A stretch of DNA of 64,000 nt from Cellulosimicrobium cellulans (GTDB lineage Bacteria; Actinomycetota; Actinomycetes; Actinomycetales; Cellulomonadaceae): contig NZ_JAMXST010000007.1 in the NCBI RefSeq assembly GCF_024124905.1, forward strand, positions 172,416 to 236,415. The letters are read 5' to 3'. Each line of letters starts with the position of its first letter. Position 1 is the stretch's first letter. This document shows, piece by piece, positions 1 to 9,852 of the stretch. The notes under the pieces were generated by a model. It saw only the letters and a program-made list of their open reading frames with translations, searched no databases and had not been told where the DNA came from. Made by a program: the position numbers and the translations under genes.

Positions 1-1
1 G

Positions 2-43
2 GTGCTCGCGGCCCCGCTGGCACGGCGGGCCACCCTGCGCTGA
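2..43 (+). CDS. Possible 3' end of a truncated gene
   Basis: An open frame enters from the left edge and ends at a TGA at 41-43, giving a 13-residue tail (VLAAPLARRATLR). Tandem repeats and a hairpin follow at once, as expected after a gene converging on the pentapeptide gene. The piece is too short to identify, so it may be chance. Confidence 0.3.
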   Translation: MLAAPLARRATLR

Positions 44-45
44 CA

Positions 46-90
46 GCGTCCGCGCCGACTGCGTCCGCGCCGACCGCGTCCGCGCCGACC
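46..90. repeat. Three copies of a 15-bp tandem repeat
   Basis: The unit GCGTCCGCGCCGACC occurs three times head to tail; only the last base of the first copy differs. It lies between a possible stop codon and a hairpin, outside any convincing gene. Confidence 0.8.
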
Positions 91-93
91 GCC

Positions 94-146
94 GCCGAGA
101 TCGGCGCTCCCGGTCCAGATCGGCGGTCGCGGCTGCCGATCTCGGC
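94..146. terminator. Hairpin between convergent genes
   Basis: GCCGAGATCGGC (94-105) and GCCGATCTCGGC (135-146) form a perfect 12-bp inverted repeat around a 29-nt loop. It lies 30 bp past the end of the minus-strand pentapeptide gene and could terminate both directions. There is no T-tract. Confidence 0.5.
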
Positions 147-175
147 AGGCAGTGCCGACGTCGCGGTGCGCCCGG

Positions 176-1147
176 TCAGGGGAGGAGCGCGGCGGGGAGG
201 GTCGTGCGCTCGTCTCGGCGGACGGCGCCGGCCTGCGCCGGGGTGAGGAAGAGCGCACGCGCGAGGTCGGCGCCGCGCGCGTCGGCCCCGCGGAGGTCCG
301 CTCCCAGGAGGTCGACGGCGTCCAGCCGGGAGCCGCGCAGGTCGGCGCCCAGCAGCAGCGCGCCCCGGAGGTCGGACCCGGTGAGGTCGAGCCCGCGCAG
401 GTCGGCGCCGACGAGGTCCGCGCCGGGTCGCAGGCGGCGTCGCGCACCGGCGTCCGGCACCCGGTGCCCGACGGCGGCGCGCGGCGCCGTCGCCGGGCCG
501 TGCCCCTCGGTCCGGCCTCGGCCGCGGGCGGACCGGGACCCGGCGCCGGCCGCGCCCGGAGGACGGCGGGACGCACTGGGCCGGGCGGCGTCGCGGACGA
601 GCACGCTCGCGCGGTCGACCAGCGGCCCGACGTCGCGGCGGACGTCGCCGACGTCGAGCGCGAGGAGGTCCGCCGGGGCGAGGTCCGCGAGGGGTGCCGT
701 CCGGTCGAGGGCCCGGCGCGCGTCGTCGTGCACGGGTGCCGCGGCGGGGAGCGACAGCACCTCGGCGAGGTACCAGAGCAGCTCGTGGAGCTGCGTGACG
801 ACGGGGAGCGCCGCGAACGCGTCGCGCGCGGCGGCCGGGTCGTCGCGCCAGGTCGCGCCGTCGTGCGCGGACCGGACGGACGCGGTCACGCGCTGGCCGG
901 CCCCGAGGCAGTCGTACGCGACGCAGCCGGGGAACCCGGACTCGCGGAGCCGGGCGTGGATGCCGCAGCCGAAGTCGTCGCGCAGGTTCGGGCACGGGGC
1001 GCCCGCGGGCTTGTCGATCGCGAAGTCGGCGGAGCGCACGAGGTGGAGACCCACGCAGCACAGGCCGGTGCAGCGCGCGCAGTCGCTGCGCAGGCCGAGC
1101 TGCTCGACCAGGAGGGAACGACCGTCGGCCGCGGGAACGGGGATCAC
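176..1147 (-). CDS. Pentapeptide-repeat protein with N-terminal CxxCxxxCC domain
   Basis: The 323-aa protein has two parts. Residues about 20-85 carry CARCTGLCC followed by further cysteines (CPN, GCGIH, GCVAYDC), the pattern of YkgJ-type zinc/iron-chelating domains. Residues about 240-300 carry A(D/N)LxG-type pentapeptide repeats that should fold as a short right-handed beta-helix. The linker is rich in Ala, Arg and Pro and probably disordered. The GTG start overlaps its purine tract, but a TAGCGT hexamer lies exactly 6 nt upstream, so the mRNA is probably leaderless. The gene stands alone, downstream of acs on the same strand. Function is unknown; metal binding and a protein-interaction role are inferred from the domains. 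Confidence 0.8.
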   Translation of the reverse strand: MIPVPAADGRSLLVEQLGLRSDCARCTGLCCVGLHLVRSADFAIDKPAGAPCPNLRDDFGCGIHARLRESGFPGCVAYDCLGAGQRVTASVRSAHDGATWRDDPAAARDAFAALPVVTQLHELLWYLAEVLSLPAAAPVHDDARRALDRTAPLADLAPADLLALDVGDVRRDVGPLVDRASVLVRDAARPSASRRPPGAAGAGSRSARGRGRTEGHGPATAPRAAVGHRVPDAGARRRLRPGADLVGADLRGLDLTGSDLRGALLLGADLRGSRLDAVDLLGADLRGADARGADLARALFLTPAQAGAVRRDERTTLPAALLP

Positions 1148-1153
1148 CTCCCG

Positions 1154-1159
1154 ACGCTA
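1154..1159 (-). promoter_or_regulatory. -10 hexamer, leaderless (pentapeptide gene)
   Basis: TAGCGT on the minus strand ends 6 nt before the GTG start. Transcription would begin at or next to the start codon. Confidence 0.5.
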
Positions 1160-1240
1160 CGCCGTCCACGGGCCGTCGGGCACGGCCATATCGACGGGCG
1201 GGTGCCCGTCCACCGAGCACGACCCTGCCCGCGCACGAGA

Positions 1241-1285
1241 ACGGGGTCGGTGTCGTTCTCGCGCGGAGAACGACACCGACCCCGT
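1241..1285 (-). terminator. 20-bp perfect hairpin after acs
   Basis: ACGGGGTCGGTGTCGTTCTC (1241-1260) is followed by a GCGCG loop and its exact complement (1266-1285). It starts 17 bp past the acs stop codon. There is no T-run, which is common for terminators in high-GC actinobacteria. Confidence 0.75.
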
Positions 1286-1301
1286 GGTCGGCGAAGGCCG
1301 G

Positions 1302-3320
1302 TCAGTCCTCGGACGACGACGGCTTCTGCAGGCCCGCCGAGATGAGGTCCATCACCGACGAGTCGGCGAGGGTCGTCGCGTCGCCGACGGTGCGGTTCTC
1401 CGCGACGTCGCGCAGCAGACGGCGCATGATCTTGCCGGACCGGGTCTTGGGCAGCTCCGGCACGACGAGGATGCGCTTCGGCTTGGCGATCGGGCCGATC
1501 TCCTTCGCGACGTGGTTGCGCAGCTCGGTCTGCACGGCCGCCGCGCCGTCGGCGTCGGACGCCCGGCCGGCGTGCTCGCCGCGCAGGATGACGAACGCCA
1601 CGACGGCCTGGCCCGTGAGGTCGTCGCTCGCGCCCACGACCGCGGCCTCCGCGACGATCTCGTGCGAGACGAGCGCCGACTCGATCTCCGTGGTGGACAG
1701 GCGGTGCCCCGAGACGTTCATGACGTCGTCGACGCGGCCGAGCAGCCAGATGTCGCCGTCCTCGTCCTTCTTGGCGCCGTCGCCCGCGAAGTAGATGCCC
1801 GGGAAGCGCGACCAGTACGTGTCCGTGAAGCGCTCGAGGTCGCCCCAGATGCCGCGCAGCATCGACGGCCACGGCTCGGACAGCACGAGGTACCCGCCGC
1901 CGCCGTTCGGCACGGAGCGCGCCTCGTCGTCGACGACGTCCGCGACGATGCCCGGGAGCGGCACCTGGGCGGAGCCCGGCTTGGCGGCCGTGACGCCCGG
2001 CAGGGGCGAGATCATGATCGCGCCGGTCTCCGTCTGCCACCACGTGTCGACGATGGGCGTGCGATCGCCGCCGATGACGCGGCGGTACCACATCCACGCC
2101 TCGGGGTTGATGGGCTCGCCCACCGACCCGAGCACGCGCAGCGACGACAGGTCGAACTTCGCGGGGATCTCCTCGCCCCACTTCATGCACGCGCGGATCG
2201 CCGTCGGCGCGGTGTAGAGGATCGAGACCTTGTACTTCTCCACGATCTCCCACCAGCGGCCCTGGTGCGGGGAGTCCGGGGTGCCCTCGTAGATCACCTG
2301 GGTCGCGCCGTTGAGCAGCGGGCCGTAGACCACGTAGGAGTGGCCGGTGACCCAGCCGATGTCGGCCGTGCACCAGTAGACGTCGCTCTCGGCCTTGAGG
2401 TCGAAGACGTTGCGGTGCGTGTACGCGGACTGCGTGAGGTAGCCGCCGGTCGTGTGGAGGATGCCCTTGGGCTTCCCGGTCGTGCCGGACGTGTAGAGGA
2501 TGAACAGCGGGTGCTCGGCCTCGACCCAGACCGGCGTGTGGGTCGTGTCGGCCGACTCGAGCGCGTCGTGCCACCACACGTCGCGGCCCTCGGTCCACGC
2601 GGTGTCCTGGCCGGTGCGGCGCACGACGAGCACGTGCTCGACCGTCGTCGGGTCCGCGCCCTCCTTCGGCGCGAGGGCCTCGTCGACCGCGGGCTTGAGC
2701 GCGGAGGCGGCGCCGCGGCGGTAGCCGCCGTCGGCCGTGATGACGAGCTTCGCCTCGGCGTCGGCGATGCGGCTGCGCAGCGCGTCCGCCGAGAACCCGC
2801 CGAACACGACCGAGTGCGGCGCACCGATCCGCGCGCACGCGAGCATGGCGACGACCGCCTCGACGATCATCGGCAGGTAGATGACGACCCGGTCGCCCGT
2901 CTCGACGCCGAGCGCGGCGAGCGCGTTGGCCGCGCGCGACACGTCGCGCTGCAGATCGGCGTACGTCACGGTGCGGGTGTCGCCCGGCTCGCCCTCGAAG
3001 TGGATCGCGACCCGGTCGCCCAGACCCGCCTCGACGTGGCGGTCGACCGCGTTGTACGCGGCGTTGAGCGTGCCGTCGGCGAACCAGCGCGCGACCGGCG
3101 CCTGCGACCAGTCGAGCGTCTCGGTGAAGGGCGTCCGCCAGGTGACGAGGTCGTTCGCCTGCCGTGCCCAGAACGCGAGCCGGTCGGCCCGCGCCTCCTC
3201 GTAGAGCTCGGGCTTCGCGTTCGCCTGCGCGGCGAACTCCGGGCTCGGCGGGAAGCTCCGGGTCTCGTGGAGGAGGTTCTCCAACCCGGGCTGGGCAGTG
3301 GTGGACTCGTTCTCTGGCAC
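1302..3320 (-). CDS. acs: Acetyl-CoA synthetase
   Basis: This AMP-forming acetate:CoA ligase activates acetate to acetyl-AMP and then acetyl-CoA in the cytoplasm. The 672-aa product is normal length for Acs. It has the P-loop-like [11 protein letters not shown] (residues about 276-286), [15 protein letters not shown], the WWQTETGA motif, and near residue 627 [11 protein letters not shown], whose lysine is the acetylation site used to switch Acs off. The open frame extends upstream, but the GTG at 3320 has GGAGG spaced 5 nt and begins where family similarity begins. A CRP-type site lies upstream and a strong hairpin downstream, so the gene is probably a single unit. Confidence 0.95.
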   Translation of the reverse strand: MPENESTTAQPGLENLLHETRSFPPSPEFAAQANAKPELYEEARADRLAFWARQANDLVTWRTPFTETLDWSQAPVARWFADGTLNAAYNAVDRHVEAGLGDRVAIHFEGEPGDTRTVTYADLQRDVSRAANALAALGVETGDRVVIYLPMIVEAVVAMLACARIGAPHSVVFGGFSADALRSRIADAEAKLVITADGGYRRGAASALKPAVDEALAPKEGADPTTVEHVLVVRRTGQDTAWTEGRDVWWHDALESADTTHTPVWVEAEHPLFILYTSGTTGKPKGILHTTGGYLTQSAYTHRNVFDLKAESDVYWCTADIGWVTGHSYVVYGPLLNGATQVIYEGTPDSPHQGRWWEIVEKYKVSILYTAPTAIRACMKWGEEIPAKFDLSSLRVLGSVGEPINPEAWMWYRRVIGGDRTPIVDTWWQTETGAIMISPLPGVTAAKPGSAQVPLPGIVADVVDDEARSVPNGGGGYLVLSEPWPSMLRGIWGDLERFTDTYWSRFPGIYFAGDGAKKDEDGDIWLLGRVDDVMNVSGHRLSTTEIESALVSHEIVAEAAVVGASDDLTGQAVVAFVILRGEHAGRASDADGAAAVQTELRNHVAKEIGPIAKPKRILVVPELPKTRSGKIMRRLLRDVAENRTVGDATTLADSSVMDLISAGLQKPSSSED

Positions 3321-3435
3321 GCTGACCTCCGGTGCGCATCGACTCTGGTGCGGCGCCCGTGCGTGGGCCGCCGAGGGAGGGGCGGCGGGGCGCAGGGCGG
3401 TCGGACGCCCACGACGGTGGGCCCCGACCTTGGGG

Positions 3436-3441
3436 AGTCTA
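3436..3441 (-). promoter_or_regulatory. Candidate -10 of the acs promoter
   Basis: TAGACT on the minus strand lies 116 bp upstream of the chosen acs start, just downstream of the CRP-like palindrome. Placement is inferred from motif position only. Confidence 0.35.
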
Positions 3442-3452
3442 GACCCGTTGTC

Positions 3453-3466
3453 GTGAGCGCGGTCAC
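3453..3466. promoter_or_regulatory. CRP/GlxR-type binding site upstream of acs
   Basis: GTGA-GCGCGG-TCAC matches the GTGA-N6-TCAC core of cAMP-receptor-protein sites exactly. It lies just upstream of the candidate acs -10. Control of acs by CRP-like regulators is known in other bacteria, so carbon-source control is a reasonable inference here. Confidence 0.5.
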
Positions 3467-3552
3467 AGGAGTCCATCATTCGGCGGGACCGCTCGCAAAT
3501 GCCCGCCAGTGGTCGCCGTCGGCGTGGCAGAGGCTGCTCCGCCGTGGCGGCG

Positions 3553-4389
3553 TCAGCGGGACCGGCGCTGCCGGACGGCCTCGTACAGCACGACCGTCGT
3601 CGCGCTCGCGGCGTTGAGCGAGCTCGCCGAGCCGAGCATCGGGATGCTCACCATGACGTCGCACGCCTCGCGCCACCCGGCGCTGAGGCCGGTCGTCTCG
3701 TTGCCGGTGAGGACGAGCGTCGGGCCGGTGAGGTCGTGGTCCGCGAGCTCGACGTCGCCGTCCTCGTCCGTCCCGAGCAGGGTCAGGGGAACCCCGGCGG
3801 AGCGCTGCGCGGCGACCCAGTCGAGGACGTCGCGTCCCGCGGGGACGCGCACGGTCGGCACGGAGAAGATCGAGCCCGTGCTGGCGCGCACGGCGCGCGG
3901 GTCGTACGGGTCCGCGGCGTGCCCCGCGACGACCAGCCCGCCGCCGCCGAACGCGTCGAGCGAGCGTGCGACGGTCCCGACGTTGCCCGGGCTCGTGGGG
4001 CGGTCGAGCACGACGCCGAGGAACGCGGCGCCCTCGTCCCCGGCGGCACGGCCGCCGACGGCGATCCGCCCCAGGTCGTCGGGCGGCGTCGCGACGACGG
4101 CGAGCAGCTCCGGCGCGTCGTCGTCCTTGCCTCCGAGCTCGCGCATGAGCTCCGACGACACCGCGAACCGCCGGGTCCGGACGCGGTCGAGCATCGCGTG
4201 CGCCCAGCTCGACAGCGACCGGTCCGCGTCGACGAGCCAGGTCCGCACGGTCCAGCCCGACTCGACGGCGAGCGTGATCGGCCGCACGCCCTGGACGACC
4301 ATCTCGCCCGCGCGGTGCCGCTTGGTGCGGTTGGTGAGCAGCGCCTCCCACTGCTGGAACGCCGCGTTGCGGGTGGTGACGCGCTGCAC
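3553..4389 (-). CDS. SpoU/TrmH-family RNA 2'-O-methyltransferase
   Basis: The 278-aa protein carries the three SpoU signature motifs of the knotted SAM-binding fold: [15 protein letters not shown] (residues about 128-142), [11 protein letters not shown] (about 225-235) and [15 protein letters not shown] (about 248-262). Such enzymes methylate a ribose 2'-OH of rRNA or tRNA; the substrate cannot be told from sequence. The N-terminal part (about 1-110) would be the RNA-binding extension. The gene begins 3 bp after the malic enzyme stop codon, so the two are probably co-transcribed without an obvious shared role. Confidence 0.88.
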   Translation of the reverse strand: MQRVTTRNAAFQQWEALLTNRTKRHRAGEMVVQGVRPITLAVESGWTVRTWLVDADRSLSSWAHAMLDRVRTRRFAVSSELMRELGGKDDDAPELLAVVATPPDDLGRIAVGGRAAGDEGAAFLGVVLDRPTSPGNVGTVARSLDAFGGGGLVVAGHAADPYDPRAVRASTGSIFSVPTVRVPAGRDVLDWVAAQRSAGVPLTLLGTDEDGDVELADHDLTGPTLVLTGNETTGLSAGWREACDVMVSIPMLGSASSLNAASATTVVLYEAVRQRRSR

Positions 4390-4392
4390 GGG

Positions 4393-5880
<1,488 letters not shown>

Positions 5881-5887
5881 GGGCTCC

Positions 5888-5893
5888 AGTATC
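5888..5893 (-). promoter_or_regulatory. -10 hexamer (malic enzyme)
   Basis: GATACT on the minus strand lies 7 nt before the ATG, predicting a leaderless or near-leaderless transcript. Confidence 0.45.
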
Positions 5894-5920
5894 GCGCGGC
5901 GACCGCGCGCCCGGCACGAC

Positions 5921-5946
5921 GACGGCGCCCCCTCAGGAGCGCCGTC
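5921..5946. terminator. 8-bp GC hairpin
   Basis: GACGGCGC and GCGCCGTC flank a 10-nt loop. The hairpin is 28 bp upstream of the malic enzyme -10 and could stop read-through from the HAD gene. Confidence 0.45.
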
Positions 5947-6251
5947 CCGCCAGCACCGCGGCGGCTATCAGGCGTGCAACCGTGTCCGCTGCAACGGCGC
6001 GAGGTGGCCGTCGTGGCCGGGTCTCGTCCGGTCAGCGAGTCCCTACGTGGACTTCCTGCGCGTGGGTACCGCCGAGATGCTGTTGTCCCTCCATCACAGC
6101 CCGGGCGGCCGACGAGCGCAACCGCTCCGCGGGGACTTCCACACCGTGTTCTACGGGCGTTCGAACAGCCCGGAGCGGTTGGTCCGGGAGGTCCGGATCG
6201 GGCCCTTCGGCGGGCGGCGGGAGTCGTCTCGTGATCCCGGCCGCGCCCCGC

Positions 6252-7073
6252 TCAGCCGCGGCGGCGACGGCGCAGCGCGCGCCACGCGACCCACGCCACC
6301 ACGCCGAGCGCGACGACCCCCGCCACGGCGAGGACCGGCGTCGACCCCGAGAGGTGCGACCGCAGGGCGACCGGCTTCGAGAACGTCAGCGCACCCCAGC
6401 CGTGCTCGGCGGCGAGCCGGCGCAGCGTCCGGTCGGGGTTGACGACGAACGCGTGCCCGACCGCGCCCAGCATCGGCGCGTCGGTCACCGAGTCGGAGTA
6501 GGCGTAGCTCGCCTCCAGGTCGTACCCCTCGTGCGCGGCGAGCTCGCGGATCGCGACGGCCTTGTTCTCGCCGTACGCGTAGAAGTCGATCGCGCCCGTG
6601 TACCGGCCGTCCTCGACCGCCATGCGCGACGAGATCGCGTGGTCGGCGCCCAGCACTGCGGCGATGGGCTCGACGACCTCGCTCCCGGAGGCGGACACGA
6701 TGACGACGTCGTGCCCGTGCTCGTGGTGGGACTCGATGAGCTCGACCGCCTCCGCGTAGACGACGGGGTCGATGTGCTCGTGCAGCGTCTCCTCGACGAT
6801 GCGCGACACCGTGGCGACGTCCCACCCGGTCACGAGGCTCGACAGGTGCGCGCGCATGCGCTCGGTCTGGTCCGCGTCGGCTCCGCCCACCATGAACAGG
6901 AAGTGCGCGTAGGCGCTGCGCAGCACGTCCCCGCGGTTGATGAGCCCGCCGGCGAAGAACGGCCGGGAGAACGCGGCGGCCGACGACGTCGCGATGATCG
7001 TCTTGTCGAGGTCGAAGAACGCGGCGACCCGGCCGGTGCGGGGCGGGTCCGTCGGGTCCGGGAGCGGGGTCAC
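6252..7073 (-). CDS. HAD-IB family hydrolase with C-terminal membrane anchor
   Basis: The 273-aa protein is a haloacid-dehalogenase phosphatase of the SerB-like IB group. Motif I is FFDLDKTIIATSS (residues about 18-30), motif II VIVSASGSE, and motif III is YSDSVTDAPML. The last 30 residues are a hydrophobic helix followed by RALRRRRRG, so the enzyme is probably tethered on the cytoplasmic face. The substrate is unknown. The same kind of HAD gene sits next to the ssd/tad cluster in mycobacteria (Rv3661). The open frame extends far upstream by chance; I chose the GTG at 7073 because TAGGCT lies 7 nt before it and motif I follows soon after. Confidence 0.85.
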   Translation of the reverse strand: MTPLPDPTDPPRTGRVAAFFDLDKTIIATSSAAAFSRPFFAGGLINRGDVLRSAYAHFLFMVGGADADQTERMRAHLSSLVTGWDVATVSRIVEETLHEHIDPVVYAEAVELIESHHEHGHDVVIVSASGSEVVEPIAAVLGADHAISSRMAVEDGRYTGAIDFYAYGENKAVAIRELAAHEGYDLEASYAYSDSVTDAPMLGAVGHAFVVNPDRTLRRLAAEHGWGALTFSKPVALRSHLSGSTPVLAVAGVVALGVVAWVAWRALRRRRRG

Positions 7074-7080
7074 GGTCGCG

Positions 7081-7086
7081 AGCCTA
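7081..7086 (-). promoter_or_regulatory. -10 hexamer (HAD hydrolase)
   Basis: TAGGCT on the minus strand lies 7 nt before the GTG start. Confidence 0.45.
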
Positions 7087-7215
7087 GCCGCGGAACGTGG
7101 CCGTCCACAGGAGCGCTCGCCGGAGCACCCGTCCACAGGTCGCGGTTCCGCCCCGACGCCACCCGCCCGGTCACGGCAGGGTAGGTCGCCGGTGGACGGG
7201 CGGGGGGAGGACGCG

Positions 7216-7932
7216 ATGGGCGGGGCGGTCGTGGCGGTGGTGGGAGCGCGCGGCGGCGCGGGCGCGAGCGTGGTCGCGTCGGCGCTCGCCCGCGCGGTGG
7301 CGCGACGTCGCGCACCCACGTGCCTGGTCGACCTCGCGCTCGTGGGCGGTGGGCTCGACGTGCTCCTCGGCATCGAGCAGGACCCGGGCGTGCGCTGGCC
7401 CGACCTGGCCGACGCGCGCGGCCGGCTCGACGGCGAGGACCTCCTCGCGCGCCTGCCGCGGTGGGGCACGGTCCCGGTCGTCAGCACCGAGCGCGGCGGC
7501 GGCCCGGAGCCCGCGGCGCTCGCGGACGTCGTGGCGGCGCTCGCCGAGGTCACGTCCGGCCGGTCGGGGGTGCTCGTGCTCGACGTCGACCGTGCCGCGC
7601 TCGGGCCTGGTGGTGCCGGCGGGGAGCTGCTCAGGGCGTGCGACGAGGTGCTGGTCGTGACGCCGCTCGACGTGGCCGGGGTCGCGGGCGCCGCGGCGGT
7701 GCGCGACCGGGTCCCCGGCCCGGCGGCGCTCGTCCTGCGCCGACCGGCTCCGGGTCGGTTGTCCGGCGGGGAGGTCGCGGACGCCGTCGGGCTCGGGGTC
7801 GCCGCGGCGGTCGGCTGGGACCGGGGGCTCGCCGCGGCGATCGAGCGCGGCCAGGGCCCGTGCGTCGGGCGCGGGCCGGTCGTGCGCGCGGGACGCGACC
7901 TCGCGGCGCGGTACGCGGGGAGCCTCGGGTGA
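7216..7932 (+). CDS. CpaE/Ssd-like P-loop protein of the Tad pilus cluster
   Basis: The 238-aa protein resembles the MinD/ParA-like septum-site determining protein and CpaE proteins that precede tadA. It has a deviant Walker A near the N-terminus (VVGARGGAGASVVAS) with no invariant lysine, so ATP binding may be altered or lost. A Walker B-like VLVLDVDRAA lies near residue 120. A GGGGGGAGG ribosome site lies 5 nt before the ATG. The stop codon overlaps the tadA start (GTGA). CpaE proteins localise pilus machinery in other bacteria, and a similar role is inferred here. Confidence 0.82.
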   Translation: MGGAVVAVVGARGGAGASVVASALARAVARRRAPTCLVDLALVGGGLDVLLGIEQDPGVRWPDLADARGRLDGEDLLARLPRWGTVPVVSTERGGGPEPAALADVVAALAEVTSGRSGVLVLDVDRAALGPGGAGGELLRACDEVLVVTPLDVAGVAGAAAVRDRVPGPAALVLRRPAPGRLSGGEVADAVGLGVAAAVGWDRGLAAAIERGQGPCVGRGPVVRAGRDLAARYAGSLG

Positions 7933-9194
7933 GCGGGCGCGACCCGAGGCCGGGACGCTCGGAACGGGGGCGCGGCCCGCTGCTGGACGGCGTCCGGGAC
8001 CGCCTCGTGCGGGCCGGCGCGGAGGCCGGCCTGGGCTCGGCGGGGCCTGACGACGCGGCCGTCGCCGACGCGCTGCGGGCGTCCGGGCGCGTGCTCGGCA
8101 CGACCGCCCTGCGGGAGCTGACGCGCACGGCGCACGCGGAGATCTTCGGCGCCGGACCGCTCCAGCGCTACCTCGACGAGCCCGGGGTGACCGACGTGCT
8201 CGTCAACGGGCCCGACGAGGTCTGGGTCGACCGCGGCGCCGGGCTCGAACGCGTCGTCGTCCCGCTCGGAGGGCCGGAGGCCGTGCGATCGCTGGCCGTG
8301 CGGCTCGCCGTCGCGGGCGGGCAGCGACTCGACGACGCCTCGCCCGTGGTCGACGCCCGGCTGCCCGACGGGACGCGCCTCCATGCGGTGGTGGCTCCGG
8401 TGTGCGGGGCCGGGGCCGTGATCTCGCTGCGCGTGCTGCGGACGCGGACGTTCGGCCTGGCCGACCTCGTCGCGTCCGGCACGGTCCCGCACGCCTGGGA
8501 GCCGGTCCTGCGCCGGCTCGTCGCGGCGCGCGCGAGCGTGCTCGTCTCCGGCGGGACCGGGACCGGCAAGACGACGTTGCTCGCCGCGCTGCTCGCGCTC
8601 GTCCCGCCCGACGAGCGCATCGTCTGCGTCGAGGAGGCGCGCGAGCTCGACCCGGACCACCCGCACGTCGTCCCGCTCACGGCACGCCGGGCGAACGTCG
8701 AGGGCGCGGGCGGCGTCGACCTCGCCGACCTCGTGCGCGCCGCGCTGCGGATGCGCCCCGACCGCATCGTGCTGGGCGAGTGCCGCGGCGCGGAGGTGCG
8801 CGAGGTGCTCATGGCGCTCAACACCGGCCATGAGGGCGGGCTGGCGACCATCCACGCGAACGACGTCGAGGTGATCCCCGCGCGCCTGGAGGCGCTGGCG
8901 GCCCTCGCGGGGATGGACCGCGCCGCCGTGGCGGCGCAGGCCGCCGGCGGGCTCGACGTGGTGCTGCACCTGCGTCGGCTGCGCGCGGGCGGCACGACCC
9001 GGCGCGTGCTCGCCCAGATCGGCGTCGTGCGGAGCGACGAGCGGGATGGTCTGCGCGTGGACCTCGCGGGGTCGTGGGACGGCGCTCCGGTGCTTCCGGA
9101 GGGGCCGGACCGGGCCGACAGGTCGCCGGCCGATGGCACGGGGCCCGTCGCCGGCCCCGCGTGGGACGAGCTCCTGGCGCGGTGGTGCGCGTGA
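7929..9194 (+). CDS. tadA: TadA/CpaF secretion ATPase
   Basis: This is the hexameric ATPase that powers Flp/Tad pilus assembly at the inner face of the membrane. The 421-aa protein has the type II/IV secretion ATPase layout: an N-terminal domain (about 1-120), Walker A GGTGTGKTT near residues 208-216, an Asp box, Walker B RIVLGECRG near residues 277-285, and a His box with ATIHAND near residue 310. The GTG start overlaps the upstream stop codon. It is followed by tadB and tadC, as in other actinobacteria. Confidence 0.93.
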   Translation: MSGRDPRPGRSERGRGPLLDGVRDRLVRAGAEAGLGSAGPDDAAVADALRASGRVLGTTALRELTRTAHAEIFGAGPLQRYLDEPGVTDVLVNGPDEVWVDRGAGLERVVVPLGGPEAVRSLAVRLAVAGGQRLDDASPVVDARLPDGTRLHAVVAPVCGAGAVISLRVLRTRTFGLADLVASGTVPHAWEPVLRRLVAARASVLVSGGTGTGKTTLLAALLALVPPDERIVCVEEARELDPDHPHVVPLTARRANVEGAGGVDLADLVRAALRMRPDRIVLGECRGAEVREVLMALNTGHEGGLATIHANDVEVIPARLEALAALAGMDRAAVAAQAAGGLDVVLHLRRLRAGGTTRRVLAQIGVVRSDERDGLRVDLAGSWDGAPVLPEGPDRADRSPADGTGPVAGPAWDELLARWCA

Positions 9195-9201
9195 GGTTCA
9201 C

Positions 9202-9852
9202 GTGACGGGCCTCGTCGGTGCGCTCGTCGGCGCCGCGGTCTGGTGCGCCGTAGCGCGAGGCGGACGCCCGGCCCGCAGCATCGTCGGCCGGTCCTCGCCG
9301 CGGACGGGGCGACCGGCGTTCCTGCGGCGCAGGTCCCGGGTGCGGGCCGTGCCGGAGCTCGTGCGCGTCGTCGTGACGCAGGTCGGGTCGCTCCTGCGGT
9401 CCGGGGCCGCGCCCGGCGCGGCGTGGGAGCGGGCGCTCGGGGTGCGGGTCGACGCCGCGGGCGTCCCCCGCGTCGTCGACCTCGCGCCGCACGTGGGCGG
9501 GCTCCCCACGGCGCGGGCCCTCGTGGCGGCGTGCCGGCTCGCGGTCGAGGTGGGCGCACCGCTGGCCCCGGTGCTCGACGAGGTCGCGGCGTCGGTGGCG
9601 GCGGACGCCGAGGCCCGCGCCGAGCGGGACGCCGCGCTCGCCGGGCCGCGGGCGACCGCGCGCGTGCTCCTGTGGCTCCCGGCGGTGGGCGTCCTGCTGG
9701 GCTACGTCCTCGGGGCCGACCCGCTCGGCACCGCGACCGACGGCGGCATCGGGTCCGTCGGGGTGATCCTCGGGCTCGTGCTCCTGCTCGCGGGGCGCAC
9801 CTGGTCCGGGCGGCTCGTCGAGCGGGCGCGCGCTGCGGGGGAGGACCGGTGA
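9202..9852 (+). CDS. tadB: TadB-like pilus assembly membrane protein
   Basis: The 216-aa protein is a type II secretion F-domain protein forming the membrane platform for Tad pilus assembly. An N-terminal helix (about 1-18) and two C-terminal hydrophobic helices (about 155-175 and 180-200) flank a cytoplasmic helical region containing ELVRVVVTQVGSLLRSGAAP. It is short compared with canonical TadB (about 300 aa), as is usual in actinobacteria. The first GTG in a sensible place is 9202, 7 bp after the tadA stop. Its stop codon overlaps the next start. Confidence 0.82.
   Translation: MTGLVGALVGAAVWCAVARGGRPARSIVGRSSPRTGRPAFLRRRSRVRAVPELVRVVVTQVGSLLRSGAAPGAAWERALGVRVDAAGVPRVVDLAPHVGGLPTARALVAACRLAVEVGAPLAPVLDEVAASVAADAEARAERDAALAGPRATARVLLWLPAVGVLLGYVLGADPLGTATDGGIGSVGVILGLVLLLAGRTWSGRLVERARAAGEDR

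Larger units (their letters stand above)
5881..6251. other. 371-bp intergenic stretch with hairpins, no gene
   Basis: This lies between the malic enzyme start and the HAD gene end. An 86-codon frame on the plus strand (5974-6234) has many A/T-ending codons unlike its neighbours and no good ribosome site, so I do not call it. Two structured parts stand out: a hairpin at 5921-5946, and a 10-bp pairing AACCGCTCCG (6120-6129) with CGGAGCGGTT (6171-6180) enclosing a second small stem. A non-coding RNA is possible, but no known family was recognised. Confidence 0.4.

Noticed and set aside
204..3617. A 1137-codon open frame on the plus strand over acs
   Set aside because: Antisense shadow of the pentapeptide and acs genes with no recognisable domain.
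6150..6175. tRNA T-arm
   Set aside because: CGGGC-GTTCGAACA-GCCCG looks like a T-arm, but the loop has nine bases and no acceptor, D or anticodon arms can be placed around it.
5974..6234. An 86-codon gene in the spacer
   Set aside because: Third codon positions are far less G/C-rich than in neighbouring genes, there is no ribosome site or leaderless -10, and no similarity was recognised.
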